A stretch of 64,000 nucleotides of DNA from Patiria miniata. Its lineage: Eukaryota; Echinodermata; Asteroidea; Valvatida; Asterinidae. How positions within the stretch are numbered: position 1 is the first letter of the stretch; the number at the start of each line of letters is the position of its first letter. The notes beneath the pieces are model-generated. The model was given only the letters and a program-made list of their open reading frames with translations, was not told the origin of the DNA and searched no databases. The translations under genes were made by a program, and so were the position numbers. Positions 13,901-25,900 of this stretch are shown here, piece by piece. The stretch lies in contig NW_024037057.1 in the NCBI RefSeq assembly GCF_015706575.1, positions 8,985,203 to 9,049,202 on the forward strand, read 5' to 3'.

Positions 13901-16900
13901 GCTTCACCGTACCTTGATATATGAGATGGTTATTGTGGTTGATTGTAGCCGCTTTGTGCCGAAATAGTACGGTAGTATACAGAATATCTCCTTGCACAGC
14001 AAGGGTGCGAGCAGATTCGGTGATTAATTATGCAAAAAAGACTGCGTCTTGACCTCGAGATTCGGACCATTCAGCGAACGTCTTCTATATCGGGTCTTCG
14101 GGAAACCGTTGTTGAATTACAAAACACATGGCATCCAAATTGACCAATTAAAATCTTAGTCCGCATTTCTGATCGAAATGACGTCACAGTTTGTAAAGTC
14201 GACTCCGATTGGCTGGCACGCGGGGTCGCATAAAATGTTCATGTTAGCCAGGATATATCAGACGTTCGACCGTGGCTCTGCCGACGTGAATGTTTGACTC
14301 TCAGACTAGGCCTACCGATGGCAGCATCGAGTTGTAAACTCCCGGTCCCCGGGGAGCTCAGATCATATTTGGAATGTTTCATTGGCCCAATGATCAGGGC
14401 TTATAGTGCAATGAATCGCCTTGATCTTAGTCAAAAGCGCTATATAAGTATCTGTTATTATTATTATTACACTTATTCATATTATTTTAACTGCGCGATG
14501 TGCAAATAAACGCCATTGGAAAGAAATTTGGCGCCGCTGTGCACTTTCATTACACATCAGCGTGAAAATGTGATTCTCTGCAGTATTTGAGACTGTCTTG
14601 ATTTCCTTAGTGATCGATTGCTGTATTGTTCTTGCCTGCAAAAGTGTTATTAAACTGCGAAGTGCGAGCACGGCAGGCCTACGTGTGACTGTTATGAAAA
14701 TATGCCCGCTGAATTCATCAGGGTATTCAATCTTGAATTTGTACAAAACAGATCGTTATGAACGTTTCATGACGGATATTAAAATATGTAAAGGATTACT
14801 TTTTTGATATCCAGCCTGCCAACGTTAAACTCCAAAGACGGTAAATTTTATATTTATCAAGTAATCGTTTAGAGGTTTTTTTTTACCCTAACCCCCTAGT
14901 AGTTCCTCAGGACTACCTGCTCAATCCAACAGAGTCCAACCGGACTTTCCTGCTCAATCCACTGTGCATTATTTTCAGTTGTCTGCTGAGTCCAACATGG
15001 CGTCCAAAATGGCGCTATAATACGGTTCAGTTGCCTGCTGAATCCAACGTTTTGCATCAGGAATATGTACACTAGGGGCTTACTGATCAATCCAACAGGC
15101 TCCATCGGGTATATATGACTGATACTCAACTAAAACAACGAAAACGTTTACTTCCCAATATTTTTTCTGAATATTATAATCAAAGAGTTTTCCAAATGGA
15201 GAATCAGCGACGTAGAAATGTTCATATTTGATTGATATTCCTATTCAGATCGACGAGTGGTACATGTATACTTTCCACGAGCTGTCTGGGTGCCTGGTTC
15301 GAATCAGTTGTAGCATGAATTTAGGACTCTATATGAAATATGGACTAATTGGTAGTGTTGTTGCGCATGCCTAGGCGATGACAATTAGGAGGGTGACCGG
15401 TCACGTAATGGGTTTAGTCTGATTTTCATAGGATTCCGATTTTCGTATGACATCGGCACTCGTTGCAACTGCCCGTAGTTAAGGGATATCGTCGTTCAAT
15501 TCTTGTTTTGATGATGAAGGATTTTCGGTGGTTTTGTTCCCATAAATAAAACGAATAGTTACGCAACTGTCTTCTCACAATCGGGCTTCTTAAATTACAA
15601 GACTCAATTCACTTTCAAGGGTTCTTGATTCGACTCCTCATTAAAAATAAAGCGACTGTCATTTAGTTTTTGCATAACGTACTAAATATGGAGCCACATC
15701 AGAAACAATCCATACAGAAAAAGTTACCATTGCTGGTAGCCGGTAAATTAAAAATGAATCAATATTTATTAAGTAATGCCGAAGAGCTTGGCAATTTATA
15801 TATCTTCTTCGTCGACGGATACTAATGAAATACATGTACTATTCGCGATGACCACAATCACAAGACGTTACTGACGTGTACCGCGCTCTCGCGCACTTCA
15901 CACGCGCGCAAGCTTTCTTGAGAACGGTATTAGTGGAATGAGCGTGGAATGCGCTAGTAAATGTGACGTCATTGAAGTGGCTTGTTTAGCCAATGGACGC
16001 TAGTAATCAGTGGTGCGTGCGCGTGTATGACGCAGTCACTTACGAAGTGCGCGCGTTCGACATGCGCGCAGTAGGAGTGCCTGACTTTTTCTAATCGTAG
16101 CTGTCTATTTAGTTTATAGATTGGAGTTGCAGTTGCGACCTACCCATGTTTACAATGCGCTGAGCTCCGTGCAACTTCAATTATCGTCTTCCCTCATTTA
16201 TCAAAAGAAAAGTATAGGGCATCCCCTTCAGTGACAGCAGATCTTTTTAATTGTTCCCCCTTTTTTTCTTGTTCTTCTTCTTCTTTTTTTTTTTTGGGGG
16301 GGGGAATGGAACAAGCTCGACCATCAAACCTAATTAATTGAAGAACGCGAAAAAAATATGCCTTGCATTGCTGATTGCTACATCAATCACTGAATTGAAC
16401 AGGTTGCAACCGAAGCCAAGAATGATTGCATTTTCTTGAGTTAGACGCATAGCCTTGAATAACAAATTAATAGCCTTTTGGAAAAGCAATATATACTCCC
16501 GTCTTTGGGTATACCAGCACAATGTCTGTTTCGTATTGTGTTTGCATTGCTATGTCGCACAACATTGACGTTCTAGAAATATGGTTTCACATTGGAAACG
16601 TCATTCAAAATAAAGACTTCATCCAGCTTAAATTTAAAGATTATCTTGAGCACGAACCCTTATATTGATGCATACCGAGAATTTGTGTTACTAAAGTGAC
16701 TGTTATTAGGCCTAGTTTTCTACGATAAAAATACTCAGGCCGTCCATACCTAAAAAACGCGAATTCTCGAAATATTCATGACTTTGGTTATAGTTTGGGG
16801 TATTTGTATTGCAGTACCATCAGGGAGGTTTAGGATTACAATGTAGCGTCGGTAGACTAACGCGGAGGCGGATTATGTCACCTCTTGCAGTAATGTGTGT

Positions 16901-19900
16901 ACCTCATACAGAATCACGCACGTTTCCGCATATTGGTAACGTCGTTCAGTAAATATGTTGCCCTATGGGACTCTAGAAGCTGCCACATTTGGAACACAGT
17001 CTCATGTTTGTTTAACCTGTTTTTCCCTTGTTCACGCTCCCTGGAAATTCGATTCTTGAGATGGATTATTGGAATTTGACAAATTGACAGTTATGTGTAT
17101 CAAATTCTGATGTATACCTCGATGTTTTGCAGAGCAGGTATTTTTTTCAGCGAATTCCTTGTTGTTCTGTTACGGTTGGTTGCTGCTTGCATTGTACACC
17201 CACCATGTTTTCCCTTGTGTGAAGAAATTCGTACAAGCACAAATTAAGACTAGAATTTGCTTAATGGCAGTCTGATACACCTTTTATGGCTCTTCGTGTC
17301 TTGTACTTATATGAAAAGAGACTGATCTTTTCATATACATGTACTTTGTGTAAGATCCTCCACAATTACGACAGATTTTCATACCAGTAAAATAAAACGT
17401 GAAATTAGTATTGGCATAACGGCCGGTAAGCCTACGTCCCTAAGTTGGCGTGCAACGGTGTGATGAACCTTGAACAATATGCTGGCATGCTCATTCAAAT
17501 CCCATAAAATCTCTTATTCGGCTTGAATAAGATCTTTGCACTATTAAACCAGGTATTTATACCCGTAAAACAATGAAATATCTGTGTGCGTCATAACACA
17601 TTGGAGTCTGGCCGTAATAATTTTTTATTAGGCATCGAAAAGAATATACTGCAAAGTTGGTGGTGTACAAATTAGACCGGTTCGTGTCAACAACACCAAT
17701 TGTTTGCATTTGAAAAAGTCTGGTTGTCTGAAGTTTTTTCTTCTTCATTTGAAGTGTGAGTTCGAATTACAAATTGCAACCGTTTCAGCGGTTACACCTC
17801 TATGTTCCGACACCCCTATGTTCCGACTGCACATATTCCTATTCCTAACCCTAACCCTAACCATAACCCCAACCCTAACCCTAACCGGGAGTAACACAAT
17901 CTAGGTTGTCGGATAACCTAACCCTAACCCTAACCCTAACCCTAACCGGGAGTAACACAATCTAGGTTGTCGGAACATAGAGCAGTCACCGTTTCAGCAG
18001 GCACGCCTTTTGGCTAACATCTTTGTGGGATGAAAACCCGCTTCCCATCTGATCTCAGAAATGTGATGACTGTTTTTGTTTGTCAATATTGGTATGGTAG
18101 TAGTTAAGTCTGTCACGAGCCAAGAGTTTATGGCCGGAGTTTATTTCCAGGCGTGAAACGACTGAGAATATTTCAATTCCCCCCGGATGGAATGCCAGTC
18201 CATCGCAGGTTACTCCCCAGCTAATGCTGGTACCATTCATACTGCTGGGTGAGAGAGACAATAGGGGTGAAGTGGCTTGCATAAGGACACAACATATAGC
18301 CATCAATTGGATTCGAACCACTGACTCTGTGACACTGAGTCACGAACCATAACCACTAAGTAGTATTATAACAGTAAAGAATTCATGCTTAATATTACAT
18401 GCAAAGGTTTGACTCAATCGGGCAGGCGGCGTTTGGGCGTATATGGCCATAGTATTCCACGGCATGTACTGTTCAGTCCGTGCTTATGCTAAACTATAAC
18501 TGTTCTTATCTTTGGTTTATCTCAGACTTGGTAGAAAACTACTGCCGATCGATTGGAAACGGATCTAGAGGCCCACAGTGTTACTACGTAAACAAAGACG
18601 GCATAATCGAGCTTGAATATTGCCGTGTGCCTCCGTGTAATGGTAAGCTGCAACCGGCAACAGAAGTTAACTTAACTTAGTACCTAAAACCTGATTCTAT
18701 AACTTCATTTAGTTGGCAAACTAGTTAGGGGCCTCCATAGGAGGATATATAAACTCCCTTCAGACGTCACTCTTTAACAAAAAAAAAATTGTTCAGATGT
18801 TGGCAAAGAGGTTACTACACACTCCATAAATCCCGAGTTAGATTTTAACCGGGGCTTTGTTGAGCGTATAATTATGAGCAGCGCCACCTAGTGTCAGACT
18901 GAACTCAGTAGTGGGACCCTGAAGAGCGCCCCCTCGTGTCAGATGATGCCTTCACCAAATTTATATAATGATCACCTTCCTATTTGTTTTTGCATGTAAT
19001 CCATCATGAGCAACGAAAACAGTTTGAATGAATATAAAAGACAATATAAAATAACTTAATCGACTACACCGATTTTTACCTTCATATTACGATTTTCCCG
19101 AAGAGGAATACATTATTTTCTCTGTGACACCGTAGTGTGAGGGGAATTTATTTAATTATTGTCATTGGTCATTTCTTTTTACCGTATAGCTCATGCAGGC
19201 TGTATGAATGGCACCGGCTCCGCATACAGGGGCACCGCCATGTACACGATTTCTGGATATTCGTGTATGAATTGGAACGAGACGACAAACAATGACACCG
19301 ATTCTGACGCAGGTAAGATACCAAAACAAATAAAACCATGAAAAACATTTTTTTCTATCCAAATCGCAATTTAAACTGGGATAGTGGGAGCAACATTATT
19401 GTCCTCATCATTCAGTTCATCAGCATCGTCACAGCCACGGCCATGACTTCAATTTGAGTTATAATTTTGTCCATTTTTTCCCTCTTTGTTCAGGTTTTGA
19501 GAAAAACTTCTGTCGAAACCCGGACAACAGTTCCAGTCCATGGTGTTATTTTATGGATCCAGAAACCAACACAACACAACGAGATTTCTGCGGCGTTATT
19601 CCTCAATGTAAGTGCTCGTAGTGCTACCAATCAGATGAAGTTTTGATACATAAGCGATGCGGGAAAATATTCAGCATTAATTCCTCAACTGTTAACTTTC
19701 TCACTTGTGCATTGACATTAGTCCATCTATTGCCAAGAAATTCCCGACGAATGTGAAAATTTTGACTTCAGAGCTCACGAAATGTACAGTAAAGCCAGAG
19801 TTTCGAAGTTCCGTATGCCCCGTTTCTCGTCGAATTTCGTTTGGTCTCAGCAAATTTGTAATTTTTTACATTATTCGTCACCGTTTTGGCGAATTTTGTA

Positions 19901-22900
19901 TTTCACTGTCTGAACAAACATTCGAGATAATCGCGAGTAAAGTCCTTTTTTCATTTAACAATTTGAAATTTAAAGAGGCATAAAATATGCAAGATTTTAG
20001 GTATCAGAGGAAAAAAGAGATTCTAATCTTCCTTAATGCAGCAAACTTTAAGAAAAATAGGAGATTAGTGTAGCATAATTAATCAATTAAGAAAAGTGGC
20101 TGTTCGTGAAAACGAAAAAAAACCGACCAATTAGCTAATTCGCCTCTTAGTGAAAACGCTAGAGTTAGTAGGCGCAGATTTCGCACTACTGCGGTCTGAG
20201 TCAATGCATTTTTTGTACAGTACGCGCAGATTTTGCCCCACTGCGCGTGCGCCTTAAACTTCGCCCCTTCGTGAAAACGTTTTATTGCACGCGCATGAAA
20301 TTCGCACGCCCCGTGATAACGCTTCATTGTAATACAATGTATTTATTTACTAAAAATGTTTTAATACCGTAGAAACGTGCGGAAATTCGCTCCTTCATGA
20401 AAACGCAAAACGGCACTTGTGGCAAATTCGCCCATTCGTTAATTAGGTTAATCGGGATTTTAATTAAGTTTTTGAAAGTAAAGCCTCACAAGGCTGTAGA
20501 TATCAAATATTTATTCATTTTCACCAAAAAACCCCACAAATTTCGAAAAACAGACGATTTTCATGAAATTCGCCTCTTCGTAAAAAAGGGTGACGTATAT
20601 TGTATGACGAGATCTTAGTTTCCTCTAAAAAAAGGACCTCCCATTTATCAAAATTGTACCTTTCAATTCCAAGCAACAGATCACGAATGAAACAGTTCAA
20701 GATGTCCTCTCCTGTGTCATTCTTGCTTGCCTTTATCAATTAACCTTTTCCAAATGTCGACCTTTCCAGTTGATCGAGTACTTTAGGGCTTTACTATTAT
20801 TGACTGGGAAATCCATTACCCATCTAAATAAATTGAAGTCCTCGCTATTGTCTCCGACTAACACCTGTTTTCAGATCCGAAGTACTTAAACAGTGTCAAA
20901 ACAGGTGTCACCTTTAACTTAAACTGCATTGGTGGGCCATATTCAATTTGACGTTATATATGCTATACTGCATTGTCTCAGATTCAAGCACTTAAAGAAA
21001 CACTTAACCACTTAACGGAAGTGCAGCATTTCAGCGTCGAGAGTTATTTTCACTTGACGTTTTGGGGGATGTCACATCACATTTGGTTGCGGATTGTCGT
21101 CCTGATTTTGTGGTTGACACCTTGCCAGATAAAGGGATGCCTTTGCTTAGTTCAATATTTCGTGTGTTTGACGGGGGAACACTGGTCGCTGTTGGGTTCC
21201 CAGATTGTAGATTGTGGCAATCATTTGTCGTTTCCCAAATTTCACTAAAGAGCATTTTCCTTTTTAATTTTTGATATGGATCTAAAAATATCGGTTTTGC
21301 TGTGTCGATTTAATACGGCCTAAGGCAGCAAATAGCGAAAAAGAATCATGCAGGGATGTTGGGATTATATTTCTTGAAGGTTCGACGAACGCTCTGACGA
21401 TGTTCACTCGAAGCCTTGGGGTTTACATCAAGGGCTACAACCGGAAGTACGTCACGGGTTTCGACATCACGGCCGAGCAGTGCGCCCTCTCGTGTCTGGA
21501 CGAGACCGGCTTTGTCTGTCGCTCCTTCGAGTATCGTGAGAAGTGGCTGCACACTGACCGGAAGTGCATACTGACCAACGAGAGCCTGTATTCCTTAGAC
21601 CAGAGCGATGATCCGACAACGGGATTTGCAGTCGATCTCTTCACCAGGATTGATACAGGTATTTGTGGTGTATGAACGGAACTACTTTCGGTATAATGCA
21701 TATTCATGTGACCTTTGACCCACAACTTTTCAGAGTGCATGGAACACTCCTATGCGGCAAGCTTATGCCTAAATGCACAGTAAAATAATTCTTTGTCTGC
21801 TAAAATCTATAAACAATTCATCTGAAGTACATTTTTCTCAACAGCCAAATCAAAATAGGCTCTAATATGTAAAATGCTCCGGATAGTATGGGGATTATGA
21901 ACGCCATATTAATTTTGTGGAAAGTTAGCAGAATGCTTCTGTGTCGATTACAACATACATGTTACAACGGGCTATGTGCGTTTAATGGGAAAAACAATCA
22001 CTCAGGAACTGAATTCCTTTGTTTTGTTTTTTTTTCAGTCTGTGACGCCTATCGCACAACATCGTTTCCAGGTAAGAGCATAAATTACATAGGGAGATAG
22101 AATTATAGATATTTGTACTAAATATTAACTAAAATGTTAATTATAAAATTGTGAATTACCATCGTCTTACAAAAAGTACGGCAGATAAGTGATGGGATTG
22201 TGCATTCGACGATACAATCATGGCATTGGCACACAGAACTTGTCGCGTCATGAGAAAGATTATTGGCTATAGGGCCATCGCAGACTTGTCTTTTGAGGGA
22301 AAAAAAAGATATAGGTAGAATAACAAGCAATGACAGCCATTTTTGAAAAAAATTTAAAACTGCTTGTTAGGCAAAAAAACAAATATTCGGTCTCTGGTCA
22401 GACCAAAGTTCCGGAATTGACGCGGTCACGCGGCTTTTTTTTTTTTTTTTTTGCTTTTGTGCTTTTGTTTGTTTTCTTCAGGCTTGGATTGTACAGACAA
22501 GGTGGATACTATTTTGCTTTTTTGGTGTCCTCATGTACATTGGTGTCCTCCATAATTTGCCTTGGTGCTTTCGATTATTTGCCTTGGTGCAATTTCCCAT
22601 TCCTTGGTGCTTTTTTGGTAAAAAAAATTTGAGGAGGTGCGGAAATAGAGGGCGCTGTTGGAGCTACCGCGGAACATTTTGGGAAAAAAAAGATCGACGC
22701 GCATGATTAAAATCGACGCGCGCGCTGACCAGAGACCGACTTATTATTTTTTTTTGGCCTTATTGTACCGATAATTTTAAAATAACATGCGATGGCCCTA
22801 TAGCCAAATGTCTTTCTCCAGACATACTCTGACTGTGTGCCAAAGGCCGCGCTGGTATCATCAAAGGTACATTTCGCCCAAATTTCTTCTATTTGCCCCC

Positions 22901-25900
22901 ATTTAAGTGTTCATTGCTTTCTTCGCTTGCGCCTCGGAGTATTCGAAAGGTGAACCCGCAAAAATTAAAATAAAACTAGAAAAATGGATTTTGCAGTGGA
23001 AGTTTGTCATAAAATGCATCAATAAATCATGTTAAAAAACAAGAACCACCAGTGATATCAACAATACAGTCGAAGTTTTATCATAATTAGCCTACTGCAC
23101 TTTGTATTCATCCTGCAGAATCTTGCCCTCTTCCCTTATCGGAGAATTTAAATGTGACGGCTTCAAGCGTGTACAACGAATCACACTACGACCCGGCCGA
23201 TGCCATTCTGCATGCCGACTCTTGGTGGCGTCCTACCACCGATTCAAACACGGAGTGGCTGCAGGTGACCTTCGGTTCCCGGATGTTCGTCACGGCCGTG
23301 GGTGTCCAGGGCGGCGGGGAGAGGGCGCCCTTCTGGGTCAAACGTTTCAACGTGAGCTACAGTCAAGATGGCCGCCTGTGGTGGTATACACAATACGATT
23401 CAGAATTCGTAAGTGTTGAGAGCTGATTAGCGAGAATTCCTAGGTAGTTTTGTACACTGATTTGTATAGGGCCTAATCAGACTTTATTTAAAAGTATTCT
23501 TTTAACCAATCAGATTTCTCCTTCCAGGGCTACCGAGCTAATGGCGAGGCAAGCTGTGTCAACACTGTGATACTTTCTCCACCAATCAGAGCCAAGATCG
23601 TCAGGATAATCCCAACTCAATGGAAAGGTCATATTACCATGCGCGTCGCTGTGTTCGGCTGTCTTGATGATGGTATGCACTTTTAACATGTGCTCTGTTT
23701 AATATGAATATACCATTTTTTTGTAGATTAGACCCATAGCTTTTGCATCGTCGGATACCTTTTAATATCTGACCCGAGTTTAAACAAATTGGTAAAAAAG
23801 ATTCCATCGTTTTCCGGCATTTTTTGTTCAGACTGCGACATGTCAGCTGGAATGGTGGACGGATCCCTGCATGACGGTCGAATCACAGCGTCTTCGTATT
23901 CTGTGTCCGGCCACGCCCCTCACACCGCAAGACTTGACCCCTACAGTGCTCGTGGTTCATCCGGCTGGAATCCATTCACCTCTGACCCAGGCCAGTGGAT
24001 AAGGGTAGAGTTCCAGCGGGAACGCGTGGTCCATACTATTGTGACACAGGGGTGTGGAGAAGCGAAGGGTTGGGTCACCTCTTACAGCATGGAATATTCA
24101 ACTAATGAAGAAGAACTAGGCCTAACGAAGTACCTAGATGGGGACGGCAGTTTAAAGGTGATGCATACATTTTTGTAATCGTATTCGAAAGAAATTTACA
24201 TGTGTTACACAAAATCTTGTCATTCGCGTCGGATGTTTGAAAGAAGGTCGTTAGACCAAAACAAACGCGTAAAAAGTCATCATATTAAAGTTTTCTGGTA
24301 ATATATAATACCTTTCATTTTGGTTAACATTTCACCTCAAGGGGCTACGTCATTCTGACGTAATTAACAGTTAAGGCATCTGCTGCCACCAAGCGGTGCC
24401 CATGTGCAAGCCTCTCCCTGTAGTTGCTGAAGGTACGAACTTTCCTTTCAGATATTCCAAGCCAATTACGACGGGTACAGTCTGGTGAGAAACAGGCTTG
24501 AGCGTCATCTCGTCATGCGGGCAATAGTCATATATCCCACGACGTGGAAGGGGTATATTTGCCTTCGTGTAGACTTCGTTGGTTGCCCTCACAACAGTAA
24601 GTAACAGAAGACGATGACAACAAATCTACATGCACAACTTAACCAAAACCCTAACCACTTTGCTGATATAAGATTTGAGGCTTTGCATGGTGGGGTATCG
24701 GTATCGTTTCGGTTTGCGGTAACACCATGTGGTAATAACTACTGCTTAGAAGATATTAGTTCTGAAAAGAACTTGTCCTGCTTATTATCAACTTTGCTAA
24801 GTAGTTTTTTGTTCTGTTAAGGACAGTCCTGCTGTAAGTTCTAAACGAACTTGTCTTTGGTCTCAACGTTTCAACTAGCCTGCTCTAGGACTGTTCTTAA
24901 CAGAACCAAAAACTACTTAGCAAAGTTGATAATAAGCAGGACAAGTTCTTTTCAGAACTAATATCTTCTAAGCAGTAGTTATTACCACATGGTGTTACCA
25001 CTTTGCTGATTCCTTCAAGTGCGAGTGAACCAGCTTTTATTTTCTGTGGGGCGCCCGTAAGCAATAAAATCGGACAACGTTTGGCTAAATGCCAAGATAT
25101 CGTGTGGCTGTTTTGTGTGAATTGCATGGTTACGAAAGACATTTTCTGTAAGAAGTTTGGTATGAAAGTGAACATATTTGCATTGTCCTATTATTAAGTA
25201 GGATAAAATAATGTTTCAGTTTTTCAAACTTGGTTTAATTGCAGCTTTAATACTGTTATTGTGCGATTCTCCTGTACATATAGCTTGCAATCGGCGTCTA
25301 GGTATGGAATCTGGTGTAATCGCTGACTACCAACTATCGGCTTCTACTGTCTACCTGACTAGCGTGCCTCAGTTAGCGCGTTTACATCTCTCGCCAGACG
25401 ACGATAACCTTTCGAGCGGCTGCTGGCGACCGTCACTCGAACTACCCGAGGAATGGTTACAGGTTGACCTCCTGACCTTTCACACAGTGACCGGGGTCAT
25501 TACCCAGGGGATCGGCCAGCCCTCTAAAGACCGATGGGTGATGACATATTTGATTAAATACGAGAGTCAGGAATCAGACGACACTTGGAGGCACTACACA
25601 AGCTTGGATGGGACAAATGCGGTACGGATTTTTTTTTTTTAATAAAATAAAATCTAAAAAAATGTGTAATGATATAATTTTGCTGTGTTGATCTCTGGCT
25701 TTGCGCTGCACACGAAATCTCGACATTGATTGAAACTGGCCAGGAGGTTTATCAATTTTATATCAGATGTGTTGTCAAAAATTAATCCTTCTAACAGACT
25801 CAATGGATGTAAAAGATAATGCATTAATTTCCACAGATCTTAGTGGGCAATGTGGACAGCAATACGGAAAGTCGGACAATTTTTCAGCGATCATTTGTCA

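Larger units (their letters stand above)
7777..18525 (+). other. Intron 2 (10.7 kb) with repeat clusters
   Basis: No protein-coding exon is recognised on either strand. It holds an AT-rich quasi-palindromic array (11060-11515), a TA-flanked MITE (12111-12324), a small hAT-like MITE (13211-13358), SINEs (13783-13975, 14380-14475, 18110-18365), an inverted pair of a dispersed repeat (9844-10060 and 15290-15470), a degenerate spaced motif array (14900-15115), a CpG-dense patch (15840-16090) and a telomere-like block (17800-17985). Other stretches are AT-rich without recognisable structure. Confidence 0.6.

Noticed and set aside
20095-20600. CRISPR-like repeat array
   Set aside because: Units drift strongly, are in both orientations and have no regular spacers; the window is eukaryotic.
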